NCBI GenBank assembly: GCA_040506705.1
Contig: JBEVWG010000007.1
Coordinates: 58,622-122,621 of the forward strand
Source: Thiodiazotropha sp040506705
GTDB lineage: Bacteria; Pseudomonadota; Gammaproteobacteria; Chromatiales; Chromatiaceae
DNA length: 64,000 bases
Direction of reading: 5' to 3'
Positions 35,486 to 43,683 of the stretch are shown piece by piece. The notes beneath the pieces are model-generated. The model did not search any database. It was not told the DNA's origin and saw only the letters and a program-made list of their open reading frames with translations. Position numbers and translations under genes: made by a program. Position 1 is the first letter of the stretch. Each line of letters opens with the position of its first letter.

Positions 35486-38050
35486 TTAAAGATCACGCCT
35501 AAAGACATGAGCTCGTGATGTGGCCTGTTGGTCCCAGCCAGGCCGATGCTCCAGATCCGTTTTCTTGATATTGCACAATACAGTGTTGTAGGCGAAAGCT
35601 CCGGCAGGACTCGGCTCATCCAGGGTTAACATATCTGGATTGCCAGCCCGGTCGACACCCTCCTCATCCAGGTCGATCCATACTCCCTCATGCAGTACCG
35701 CCACCCCTGGCATACAGCGCTCTGTGACATAGGTCGGCACCACGACCCGGCCGCGCTTATTCCAGATCTCAACTGTATCGCCAGTTCTGATACCGAGTTT
35801 TCTTGCATCTGCGGCATTCAGCGTCACTTCCTGTTCATAGGTCTCGCGCAGCCAACTGCAGTTATTGAATATGGAGTGGGTACGCCAACGAGGGTGGGGC
35901 GAGATCAGATGAAATGGATATTCACTGGTCTTAGGACTGTTCAGCGACTCCCAGGGCTCGATCCACTTAGGTATATAGGGAATCTCATAGCCATACATGG
36001 TTGTTTTCCAGTCGGTGATCTGTGCCAGTTGTGAGGCCAGGATTTCAATTTTGCCGGAAGGGGTCTGGAACGCTTTCCCGTTCTCTATTTGTTCCCTGAA
36101 GGCAACGTGCGGTTGGTCGAGTTTAAATTTGTAGACGCCTCGTTGTTTGAATTCATCCCAGGACATATCCACATGCTGGTGAGCCATCACTTTCTGTTCC
36201 CACCACTCCTTGAGATAGGCTTCATCCACATTGTCATTAGTATGAAAGTAGTCCCGGTTTGCTTTTGGGTTGAAGGCCTGACCGAAGACATCACCGCCGA
36301 TCCGGTAGGCTAGTTCAGTGAAAACCTGGAAATCGGATTTTGACTCTCCCATGGGCTCTATGACCTTGGGGCGATGAATATAGTAGTGGCCTTTATACCA
36401 GGGTAGCGCCACATCATGCCGTTCAAAGTGCGTTGCTATGGGTAGCAGGATATCTGCATATAATCCTGATGGAGTGATGGTCGAATCCATGCAGACCACA
36501 AGCTCCATCTTGTTGATCGCCTCAATCTCTTTATTGATATTGGTTAGCTGATTGAACCAATCAGATCCCTGCCAGAATATGCCTTTGATATTGGGGATCT
36601 GTCCGTCTGTTTTGTCCTGACGCGGCCATAGCCCAATCTCTTCTCTTTTTACATTCGGATAGTTTAGGACGCAGTGTGCCCAACGATCAGACTTGATGGA
36701 CTGGAACCAGATATTTGAGTATTGATCATAGGGGTAGGCCACTGCTTCCGCATGCCAGGCCTTGCCAACACCTTCAGCGCACCCCCCCAGGATGCCGATA
36801 TTGCCAGTCATCGCCTGCAGGGCTGCGGCCATGCGGTTGTACTGCTCACCATAAGCGTTTCGGCCTGGTGCCCAGGATGCCTTAAGAGCAGCCGGTTTGG
36901 TACGGGCATACATATCGGCCAGTTTGATAATGTCTTTGGCCGATACACCGCAGATTTTCGAAGCCCACTCCGGGGTTTTTGGCTCATTATCATATTTACC
37001 CAGGATATAGTCCTTAAAGTTCTCCTTGTCCTTGGCCCAATCAGGCATGGTTCCGGCATCCATACCTTGGCAGAACTTGTTGATAAACTCCTGGTCATGC
37101 AGGTTGCTGGTGAAGATATAGTGGGCCATGCCTGCCATCATCGCTGCATCCGTATTGGGACGAATGGGAATCCACCAGGCATCGTACGCGGCTGCAGAGT
37201 CGGTGTATTGCGGGTCGATCAAAACAAACTTACATCCACGTTGTTTAGCCATGCGCATATACATGAAGGTATTGCCGCCATGGAAGGTGTAGGCAGGATT
37301 CCAGCCCCACATGATCATCAGCTTCGAATGGGCGAAGGTATCATCCTCATTACCATCTTCAATGGTGCCGAAGGTCATGCGCGAGCTGAAGGTGGTTCCC
37401 TGGTAGGAGGGCACCGACCATGAGCTGGTGCGACAGCCAAACATTCCCAGGAAGCGACCCAGCAGACCCTCGATCTGATCCGATTTATGCAGAACCCCAT
37501 AGGAGGCTCCGGCATAACTCTGATCCACTAGCGCAGTCGGACCGTAGGTATCTTTGATTTCAACCATTTTACTGGCCACATATGTCAGGGCTTCATCCCA
37601 TGAGATACGCTTGAATTTACCTTCACCCCGTTTGCCAACCCGCATCATTGGGTAGAGCAGGCGTTCAGCTGAATAGAGTCGTTGCCGATAGGAGCGCCCA
37701 CGCAGGCAGGCCCGCAGTTGCGGCTCTTCGTTATCGTCCTTACCGAAATGGCCATTCCGCTGGTAACGACCATCGTCTGTGGAAAGGCGCACTATCACAT
37801 CTTTCCACTTATGAGCGACCAACATATGCCGTGAGCCACAATTATGGGCGCAACTGGTTACCACCGTTTCGAGTTGATCGTCTGTTGGATAAGGTTCGTA
37901 GGCAAATGCCTTGGCCTCCTTGGCGGTCTTCATTTCCACCAAACCTCCGGCAGCCAAAGATGCGCTACCCACTGCTGCGGATTTCAGGAATGAACGCCGG
38001 GAAAGATTCAAACGTTCATTCAGACTCTGGGTTAGTTTTTTTATACTCAT
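35486..38050 (-). CDS. DmsA-like Mo-bisMGD oxidoreductase catalytic subunit
   Basis: 854 residues. The Tat signal has LSRRSFLK at residues 16-23. The FS0 cluster region reads CAHNCGSRH with RACLRG later: Cys67, Cys71, His75 and Cys115, so the third usual Cys is His. The segment LRGRSYRQRLYSAERLLYP closely follows E. coli DmsA as I recall it. Ser215 in SVPSYQG aligns with the Mo-ligand Ser of DmsA. The C-terminal cofactor cap is complete. It is a periplasmic reductase, probably for an S-oxide or N-oxide, but no DmsC is encoded here. The substrate is unproven. Confidence 0.92.
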   Translation of the reverse strand: MSIKKLTQSLNERLNLSRRSFLKSAAVGSASLAAGGLVEMKTAKEAKAFAYEPYPTDDQLETVVTSCAHNCGSRHMLVAHKWKDVIVRLSTDDGRYQRNGHFGKDDNEEPQLRACLRGRSYRQRLYSAERLLYPMMRVGKRGEGKFKRISWDEALTYVASKMVEIKDTYGPTALVDQSYAGASYGVLHKSDQIEGLLGRFLGMFGCRTSSWSVPSYQGTTFSSRMTFGTIEDGNEDDTFAHSKLMIMWGWNPAYTFHGGNTFMYMRMAKQRGCKFVLIDPQYTDSAAAYDAWWIPIRPNTDAAMMAGMAHYIFTSNLHDQEFINKFCQGMDAGTMPDWAKDKENFKDYILGKYDNEPKTPEWASKICGVSAKDIIKLADMYARTKPAALKASWAPGRNAYGEQYNRMAAALQAMTGNIGILGGCAEGVGKAWHAEAVAYPYDQYSNIWFQSIKSDRWAHCVLNYPNVKREEIGLWPRQDKTDGQIPNIKGIFWQGSDWFNQLTNINKEIEAINKMELVVCMDSTITPSGLYADILLPIATHFERHDVALPWYKGHYYIHRPKVIEPMGESKSDFQVFTELAYRIGGDVFGQAFNPKANRDYFHTNDNVDEAYLKEWWEQKVMAHQHVDMSWDEFKQRGVYKFKLDQPHVAFREQIENGKAFQTPSGKIEILASQLAQITDWKTTMYGYEIPYIPKWIEPWESLNSPKTSEYPFHLISPHPRWRTHSIFNNCSWLRETYEQEVTLNAADARKLGIRTGDTVEIWNKRGRVVVPTYVTERCMPGVAVLHEGVWIDLDEEGVDRAGNPDMLTLDEPSPAGAFAYNTVLCNIKKTDLEHRPGWDQQATSRAHVFRRDL

Positions 38051-38075
38051 CCGTACCTCGCACTGTCAGCTGTTG

Positions 38076-38867
38076 CTAGTTTGCAGCCTGCTGGATCTCT
38101 TTACGGAACCTGGGTTCCGATTCGGTTGGTCTATCTTTGGCCCATTCTGGGGTGACGCTCGACATACTTTTCCAGGGATGCCGGGGGTAGGGGTAGGCGA
38201 TGCGATACCATTGACGACCCCCATGACAGCCATAACAGACATCTGAATTCGCTTTGCCTGCAGCCTCGATGGCCTCGGCTTTCAAATAGTTGACCTGGTG
38301 CCGCTCAGTGCGGATATAGGAGTGACAAAGAAGACAGTTGTTTTGAAAGTTCTTGCGTGACTCCGTCCAGGGAGCAGGAAGGCCCATAAGATCGTAGGCA
38401 TTGGCACCGTGGCACATCAGACAAATGTCAGGATTGACCGACTTGCGGAGTGATATATCACGATTGCTATGGTCTGGCGGGTTCACCGCCTCTTCTCTTA
38501 AATCGTTGCCCTGATGGCAGGTATTACATTTCAAGTCCATCAACTCCATTGCCAGCGGTGTCACCAGATGGCGGCGATGAAATGTCTCCTGTTCACCTTC
38601 ATAGGTTGATAGAGTTTGATACCAAGCCAATGCCTCAGTCGAGGTGTTGCCTGCCGGTGCCTGAGCCAGCACCTTCCTCTCTAGAATCTCTTGATGACAG
38701 CTGACACACTGTTCATCTGTTGCATTATCTATATCAGGTTTGAAATGGATGGAGTGCCAGCGTGATCGTTCATAATCCTCAGGACCAAGGTCACGGGCTA
38801 AAACCAGATCGGTCGATAGCAGCATCGACAATAACAGCGGAATAAAGGTCCTGATAGATAAAATCAT
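38076..38867 (-). CDS. Pentaheme c-type cytochrome
   Basis: 263 residues. A signal peptide (about 1-24) is followed by five CxxCH motifs: CVSCH, CNTCH, CLMCH, CLLCH and CYGCH. Additional His residues supply distal ligands. It is the first gene of the molybdoenzyme operon (25 bp before the catalytic gene). With no membrane DmsC, it probably carries electrons from a quinol oxidase module to the Fe-S subunit in the periplasm. That role is inference. Confidence 0.9.
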   Translation of the reverse strand: MILSIRTFIPLLLSMLLSTDLVLARDLGPEDYERSRWHSIHFKPDIDNATDEQCVSCHQEILERKVLAQAPAGNTSTEALAWYQTLSTYEGEQETFHRRHLVTPLAMELMDLKCNTCHQGNDLREEAVNPPDHSNRDISLRKSVNPDICLMCHGANAYDLMGLPAPWTESRKNFQNNCLLCHSYIRTERHQVNYLKAEAIEAAGKANSDVCYGCHGGRQWYRIAYPYPRHPWKSMSSVTPEWAKDRPTESEPRFRKEIQQAAN

Positions 38868-38927
38868 TACATCTTCCTCAGCTGATGCCCTAATAGAAAT
38901 ATGAAGTTGGGAAGTTTTTTTGGATTT

Positions 38928-38945
38928 GAGCGCGTCCCTGCGCTC
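38928..38945. other. GC-rich hairpin between the Met-rich gene and cytochrome gene
   Basis: GAGCGC (38928-38933) and GCGCTC (38940-38945) flank a 6-base loop in the 120-bp gap. Downstream on the minus strand there are A residues, not T, so it is not a standard terminator. It may be a partial stop or an mRNA-stability element. Confidence 0.4.
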
Positions 38946-38987
38946 TAGAAAATGGTATTACTGGATATTCCAGAAACCTATAGTCAA

Positions 38988-39998
38988 TTAACGCCAACCA
39001 CTCATGCCTGACATGCCATCCATACCTGACATACCGCTCATGCCACCCATACCGGACATACCGCTCATGCCACCCATGCCTGACATGCCTGACATGCCTG
39101 ACATGCCACTCATGCCACCCATACCGGACATGCCGCTCATGCCACCCATACCGGACATACCGCTAGCCGGGTAGAAGAAGATCTGTCCCTGAGGGGTGAT
39201 CTTGAAGTAACCGGACATGCCGCCCATACCTGACATACCGCTCATTCCGCCCATGCCGGACATACCGCCCATGCCTGACATACCGCTCATGCCGCCCATG
39301 CCTGACATACCACTCATGCCGCCCATGCCTGACATACCACTCATTCCGCCCATGCCTGACATACCGCTCATGCCACCCATGCCTGACATACCACTCATAC
39401 CGCCCATGCCTGACATACCACTCATACCGCCCATGCCTGACATACCACTCATACCGCCCATGCCGGACATACCTGAAGGCATCCAAACCCACTGGCCACC
39501 CATGCCGGACATACCGCTCATGCCACCCATGCCTGACATGCCACCCATGCCTGACATGCCACTCATGCCACCCATACCGGACATACCGCCCATACCGCCC
39601 ATACCGCCCATACCGGACATGCCGCCCATGCCGCTCATACCACCCATGCCGCCCATGCCGCCCATGCCGCTCATACCACCCATGCCGCTCATACCAGACA
39701 TACCGGACATGCCACTAGCTGGATAGAAAAAGATCTGTCCCTGGGGAGTAATCTGGAAGTAACCGGACATGCCACCCATGCCACTCATACCGGACATGCC
39801 ACCCATACCACTCATACCACTCATACCGGACATGCCACCCATGCCACTCATACCGGACATGCCACCCATACCGGACATCCCATCCATGCCGCTCATTCCT
39901 GACATGCCTGCGCTAGCGAGTGGGGCAACAGCAAGTGCTACGACCATCCCCATCGCTTTGATCACTCCTTTCAAGTTTGGCATTCGAATAATTTTCAT
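38988..39998 (-). CDS. Secreted Gly-Met-Ser/Gly triplet-repeat protein
   Basis: 336 residues. A signal peptide (about 1-30, ending in PLASA) is followed by strict triplets GMS, GMG and rare GMD for nearly the whole chain, so about one residue in three of the repeat is Met. Three short aromatic insertions break it: GYFQITPQGQIFFYPAS at about 78-95, GQWVWMPS at about 167-176, and a near copy of the first (K for Q) at about 262-279. I know no described family with this sequence. Neighbours are redox genes and a likely sigma-54 promoter lies upstream of the preceding gene. Metal binding, peroxide scavenging by Met, or a structural sheath are possible, all unproven. Confidence 0.85.
   Translation of the reverse strand: MKIIRMPNLKGVIKAMGMVVALAVAPLASAGMSGMSGMDGMSGMGGMSGMSGMGGMSGMSGMSGMGGMSGMSGMGGMSGYFQITPQGQIFFYPASGMSGMSGMSGMGGMSGMGGMGGMGGMSGMGGMSGMGGMGGMGGMSGMGGMSGMSGMGGMSGMGGMSGMSGMGGQWVWMPSGMSGMGGMSGMSGMGGMSGMSGMGGMSGMSGMGGMSGMSGMGGMSGMSGMGGMSGMSGMGGMSGMSGMGGMSGMGGMSGMSGMGGMSGYFKITPQGQIFFYPASGMSGMGGMSGMSGMGGMSGMSGMSGMSGMGGMSGMSGMGGMSGMSGMDGMSGMSGWR
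38998..39915. repeat. In-gene short-period tandem repeat DNA
   Basis: The coding sequence of the triplet-repeat protein is built from 9-base multiples (GGCATGTC-type codon triplets), with larger near-identical blocks of 18 and 27 bases. Such DNA is prone to slippage in triplet multiples, which would change length but keep the frame. Assembly from short reads could also be wrong here. Confidence 0.8.
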
Positions 39999-40102
39999 GA
40001 TTTTCGCCTCTAGTTGTAATAAATATTTATACTTTTATTTAGAACCGTTAACTGCTTTGTAGTCGTACCATCAATTGAGATTGGTTCTAATTAATTCCAA
40101 CA

Positions 40103-40387
40103 CTACTGATGCCATTGTCGAATATCGTATGGACCTCTCATCCCTGGGCGGATGAAAGGTGTGTACCAGTTACCTTGGTTGTCAAGGAAGTAGAGACTCC
40201 TGGGATATGGTTGTTGAATACCAGTCAAGGCTGATTGATACCAAGCCTTATCACGCGAAACAGGTTTCATGACCGGTGCATTCATTGGACGCTTTGAAGG
40301 CTCTACACCAGCTATGGGATAGCCAGCCATGAGCTGTAACGGAAGCAATACGAATAGACCAGTGCTGGCAGTAGTTAACAACCGCAT
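40103..40387 (-). CDS. Small secreted protein upstream of the triplet-repeat gene
   Basis: 94 residues from the ATG at 40387, chosen for the GAGGAGGG 7 bases upstream. A signal peptide (about 1-21, ending LMA) leaves a 73-residue mature protein. It ends with LYFLDNQGNWYTPFIRPGM and then RGPYDIRQWHQ. The pattern aromatic-QG-aromatic-Pro-GM resembles the aromatic inserts of the triplet-repeat protein encoded 104 bp downstream. A sigma-54 type promoter at 40445-40459 should drive both genes. No known family is recognised. Confidence 0.75.
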   Translation of the reverse strand: MRLLTTASTGLFVLLPLQLMAGYPIAGVEPSKRPMNAPVMKPVSRDKAWYQSALTGIQQPYPRSLYFLDNQGNWYTPFIRPGMRGPYDIRQWHQ

Positions 40388-40444
40388 TCCAAAACCCTCC
40401 TCCATTCGTCATTGTTATCAGTACGGGTTGGTACGAGTTACAAC

Positions 40445-40459
40445 GCAAGCGCTATGCCA
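40445..40459 (-). promoter_or_regulatory. Sigma-54 promoter for the 40387 and 39998 genes
   Basis: On the minus strand the sequence is TGGCATAGCGCTTGC, a full match to the TGGCAY-N-TTGC pattern with GG and GC ten bases apart. It ends 57 bp before the start codon at 40387. Confidence 0.8.
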
Positions 40460-40549
40460 GAGCTTTGGTTTGAGATTCTTTGTATTGATTTATAAGGGTT
40501 TTTTAAAGATTTTGGCTGATTTCATGATTTATCGTTTAATCAGTTAATC

Positions 40550-40562
40550 TGACGATTTGTCA
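40550..40562. promoter_or_regulatory. Activator palindrome TGAC-N5-GTCA (site A)
   Basis: TGACGATTTGTCA, about 90 bp upstream of the sigma-54 type promoter at 40445-40459. Its outer arms are identical to the sites at 41746 and 50576, so it is probably an enhancer site for the NtrC-type regulator encoded at 43684. Confidence 0.65.
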
Positions 40563-40704
40563 TGCTCTAAGGCTTCGATCCAAACAGCTTGCACATGAAA
40601 AAAAAGTAGGGATGAGTTTAAAAGAGAGTTTAAATATTATTTTTCATTTAGTTAGAGAATATATACAAATTGAATTTATTCCTGACGAGGAAATATCCTA
40701 TGAC

Positions 40705-40717
40705 TGACATTTCGTCA
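40705..40717. promoter_or_regulatory. Activator palindrome TGAC-N5-GTCA (site B)
   Basis: TGACATTTCGTCA has the same arms and spacing as site A, about 245 bp upstream of the promoter. Paired remote sites are usual for NtrC-type activators. The A+T-rich bend region 40620-40690 lies between. 40406-40843 otherwise holds no gene. Confidence 0.5.
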
Positions 40718-40747
40718 TACATCATCGATCAGATGTTTGTCGCCTGA

Positions 40748-40795
40748 AAGAAAACGGGGAGTGGAAGGGTAACAATATTCCTTCACTCCCCGGTT
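40748..40795 (-). terminator. Terminator of the 40844-41620 gene
   Basis: Arms CGGGGAGTG (40755-40763) and CACTCCCCG (40784-40792), extended by AAGG/CCTT with one bulge, are followed on the minus strand by TTTTCTTT. This is a good Rho-independent terminator about 50 bp after the stop codon. Confidence 0.85.
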
Positions 40796-40843
40796 GTGTT
40801 GTTGATAGTGATAAATTTGATTGAGTTTATGTCTAAACGATCA

Positions 40844-41620
40844 CTACTCAATCAGTACCACACCAGCATCTGAAACACGGATAGCCAGTTGGTGCTTTAG
40901 TGGATAGGGTGCCGAATCTCCAACAATACTAACCAGATAGATGCGGTTTATCTTGCGGATGCGACCGACTTGAAGTCCCTCTGTACCAGAGTTGTTGAGC
41001 CACTGCTTTGCAATATCCTGCGCTTCAGACCAAGTATCCACAGGCAGTGAGCTGCTGGTCAATTGAAAATGATTAATTCGGCACTCCAATTGAGTCTCAT
41101 TGCTATCTTCTGCAGGTTGCTGTTTTAGGTAAGATAAATCCACGGGATGAAACAGTAGCGCCCCCTGTTGATCCCGTTCAATATGCCAGTAATCAAAGCC
41201 GGAAAGGTCACTCGGCAACTCCCCGGTTGTTTGAAGTGAATCACTGGTTGAGGTCAGTATTGGCTGTTGCGTGATTTCGGATGCTGCCTGTGTTGTTTGC
41301 GGAATCAAAATTAAAGTGTTGTTTGCATCCCACTCGACTTGCCATCCTCCACCTTGCAAAGCATCCTTGAACTTGTGCATCCCGGATGCTTCAGGAACTA
41401 CTGACTGAATGTCAGTAGCAGCTTCTTTTTTAGGTTGACGGTAGATAATACTGCCATCTGTCGCGGTGTATTCTTGCCATCCCTGCTGGATCAAGGATTC
41501 ACGTAATGACTCCCCAAGTGGATTGACCGGTTCCGCTAAGCCCATAATCGGTAACCATAAAAGGAACCACAATACTTGAGCAGTGTGGTGGAGATCGGAA
41601 GAGTTGTTGTTGTTTCTCAT
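40844..41620 (-). CDS. Exported protein with repeated aromatic G-[IL]-x-[FY]-P modules
   Basis: 258 residues from the ATG at 41620 (GGAGAG 8 bases upstream); an upstream in-frame ATG at 41689 is unlikely. A signal peptide covers about 1-30. Three short modules resemble one another: GWQEYTATDGSIIYRQP, GWQVEWDANNTLILIP and YWHIERDQQGALLFHP. The third resembles the aromatic inserts of the triplet-repeat protein encoded nearby. The last 85 residues (WSEAQDIAKQWLNN and onward) form a second domain. A sigma-54 promoter sits directly upstream. The function is unknown. Confidence 0.75.
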   Translation of the reverse strand: MRNNNNSSDLHHTAQVLWFLLWLPIMGLAEPVNPLGESLRESLIQQGWQEYTATDGSIIYRQPKKEAATDIQSVVPEASGMHKFKDALQGGGWQVEWDANNTLILIPQTTQAASEITQQPILTSTSDSLQTTGELPSDLSGFDYWHIERDQQGALLFHPVDLSYLKQQPAEDSNETQLECRINHFQLTSSSLPVDTWSEAQDIAKQWLNNSGTEGLQVGRIRKINRIYLVSIVGDSAPYPLKHQLAIRVSDAGVVLIE

Positions 41621-41672
41621 TTGTGGCTCTCCTGCAATTGGGGGGGTAAGGTGATCGGATTCCCAATTTATG

Positions 41673-41688
41673 AGCAAAACATAAGCCA
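41673..41688 (-). promoter_or_regulatory. Sigma-54-like promoter for the 41620 gene
   Basis: On the minus strand the sequence is TGGCTTATGTTTTGCT, with GG and GC ten bases apart. It lies 53 bp upstream of the start codon. The match is good but not perfect at the position after TGGC. Confidence 0.7.
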
Positions 41689-41745
41689 AAAGCAGAAAAG
41701 CAAGTTTTTATTTACGAAATGATCATTGGATTCATCGCATGAACA

Positions 41746-41758
41746 TGACAAATTGTCA
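41746..41758. promoter_or_regulatory. Activator palindrome between divergent genes
   Basis: TGACAAATTGTCA is a perfect palindrome around a central base. It lies 58 bp upstream of the sigma-54-like promoter of the 41620 gene and 62-75 bp before the kinase gene start, so it may serve both directions. Confidence 0.7.
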
Positions 41759-41832
41759 GAAAAAAATATTTTATTTACTATTACAATTTCAGTTAGACCA
41801 TCTGATCCTGAGCAACTGAGTTGTTACAAGAG

Positions 41833-43683
41833 ATGAACTGGATAAGAGACAGCCTGAACAGAAAATTTATCCTGGGTACCACATCAGGTCTCGCTTTAAG
41901 CACCCTTGTCTTTCTATTACTCTACATCCCGCTATACCAGTCGGAGCTGGAGGTGGCAAGGGCGGATACCGCCAACCAGGTCAACAAACTGCTGCAGGTA
42001 TCCTTGGAAAATGCCATGCTCAAACGAGACCTTCCCGGCTTGAGCGAGATGGTGAAGAAGCTTGGTGACCAAGAGGGTATAGTCAGGGTTTTCATAACTA
42101 ATCCGGCTGGTGAGATCCGCTTCAGCAGTGACGATGGGGACTTTGGCAAAAAGCTGAAAAATCCCTATCAGGGCAAAATACAAACAACCCGTTTTGTGCA
42201 GAATGAAGCGCAACAAGAGCTGCTGCGCAGTATCAATCCGGTACACAACAAACCTCTCTGCAAAGAGTGTCATGGTCAGGCAGAACAGCACCCGATCAAC
42301 GGTATTCTCTATGTCGACTACGATGCCACACCACTTAGGAACAAAGTAAGCAATACCACCTTGATGCTGATGAGCGCAGGATTCCTGATCGTGATTCTCA
42401 ACCTGGCAGGAGGTTGGTGGTTCGTAAATAGTAATATTCTCAGGCCTGTCAAACAGCTCACAAATGCAAGTCAGGAGTTGAGCGCTGGAAATTTACAAAC
42501 CCGGGTTTCCATGCAGGGGTCTGATGAACTAAGCCGACTTGGAAATACCTTCGATCTGATGACTGAGCGACTACAGGAGAAACTGCTGGAATTGGAGGAA
42601 CAGAGGGGGTTCCTGCAGGCCCTGGTTGACGCCATACCTGATGGCATCAGGATTATTGATGATAATTTCAGGGTCTTACTAGTCAACAAAGCCTATTGCG
42701 AACAACACTTGCTGGAGGATATGGCGGAGGTCGGTGCCACCTGTTACGGGGTTACGCACAATGCAACCAAGCCCTGTCCACCGACCCTGATCACGTGCCC
42801 GATTCATGAAGTGTTACGAAATAAAAAACCGATCAAGGTGATGCATCAACACCACCGTCTGGATCACACTACCTTCGAAGCCGAGATTTTTGCGGCGCCC
42901 ATAACGACTATACAAGGCAGACAGACAAAGACCCTCATTGTTGAATCGATTCGAGATCTTGAAAAAACAATTAAATTTTCCCAGGAACAGAAACTCTCTG
43001 AATTGGGGCGTCTGGCCACCGGCGTCGCCCATGAGATTCACAATCCGCTGGCTTCACTTAAATTGGCTATGGATGCCGCTAAGAACGAGATTGTTATCCG
43101 TAACAACTACACTGAAGAGATAAAGCATAATTTCGAACTGATAGACGATCAGATCAGTACCTGTATTGAAATCACCGGCAAGTTGTTGAAGCTCGGCGCA
43201 TTGCCCCAGGAATACCTGGAACTGGTCGATGTCGCGAGTGCGCTGCATGATACACTTACGCTGATCAGATGGCAGGCTGATCAGTCGAATATCACAATTG
43301 AAGAGAATTATGAACATGAGGTGCCCCGTGTCCTGGCCTCTGACAGTGAAATCAGAATGGTAGCCCTCAATCTGTCGCAGAATGCATTTCATGCGATGCC
43401 TGGTGGCGGCATTTTAACCGTTTCCTGTTCGGTCGATGAGGATAAAGTCCGGATGGTTTTTTCTGATACTGGTGCGGGTATTCGACCCAAAGATCTCCCC
43501 TATATTTTCGATCCGTTTTTCTCGCGCCGCGCCGACGATGTAAAAGGGACAGGTTTAGGTCTGTCAATCAGTATGGCGATTATAGAAAAGTATGGTGGGA
43601 CTATTGATGTGTCCAGTGAAGTTTCTGTTGGCAGTGTGTTTACCATAGTACTACCGAATGCCCAGAATGAACTGGAGGAATAG
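41833..43683 (+). CDS. Heme-binding sensor histidine kinase
   Basis: About 616 residues from the ATG at 41833; a TTG at 41821 is in frame and no clear ribosome site decides. TM1 (about 13-34) and TM2 (about 172-199) enclose a periplasmic domain with a c-type heme motif CKECH (Cys143-His147 from this start). HAMP and PAS domains follow; the PAS has Cys-rich CYGVTHNATKPCPP and TCPI. The HisKA box is VAHEIHNPL and the ATPase lobe has GTGLGLSIS. It likely senses redox state or a small gas in the periplasm and phosphorylates the adjacent NtrC-type regulator. Confidence 0.92.
   Translation: MNWIRDSLNRKFILGTTSGLALSTLVFLLLYIPLYQSELEVARADTANQVNKLLQVSLENAMLKRDLPGLSEMVKKLGDQEGIVRVFITNPAGEIRFSSDDGDFGKKLKNPYQGKIQTTRFVQNEAQQELLRSINPVHNKPLCKECHGQAEQHPINGILYVDYDATPLRNKVSNTTLMLMSAGFLIVILNLAGGWWFVNSNILRPVKQLTNASQELSAGNLQTRVSMQGSDELSRLGNTFDLMTERLQEKLLELEEQRGFLQALVDAIPDGIRIIDDNFRVLLVNKAYCEQHLLEDMAEVGATCYGVTHNATKPCPPTLITCPIHEVLRNKKPIKVMHQHHRLDHTTFEAEIFAAPITTIQGRQTKTLIVESIRDLEKTIKFSQEQKLSELGRLATGVAHEIHNPLASLKLAMDAAKNEIVIRNNYTEEIKHNFELIDDQISTCIEITGKLLKLGALPQEYLELVDVASALHDTLTLIRWQADQSNITIEENYEHEVPRVLASDSEIRMVALNLSQNAFHAMPGGGILTVSCSVDEDKVRMVFSDTGAGIRPKDLPYIFDPFFSRRADDVKGTGLGLSISMAIIEKYGGTIDVSSEVSVGSVFTIVLPNAQNELEE

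Noticed and set aside
36722..37423. A 233-residue plus-strand open frame inside the DmsA-like gene
   Set aside because: It lies fully antisense to a well-supported catalytic subunit, has His/Gly-rich nonsense composition and no family motif.
38928..38945. Rho-independent terminator for the triplet-repeat gene
   Set aside because: The stem is GC-rich but is followed by A residues on the transcribed strand, not T, so it was listed only as a hairpin.
39217..39726. Plus-strand open frame coding for a Pro/Met/Ile repeat (PPMPDIPLI type)
   Set aside because: It is the antisense image of the Gly-Met-Ser repeat gene. The minus-strand reading has a signal peptide and conserved aromatic inserts; this one has neither.
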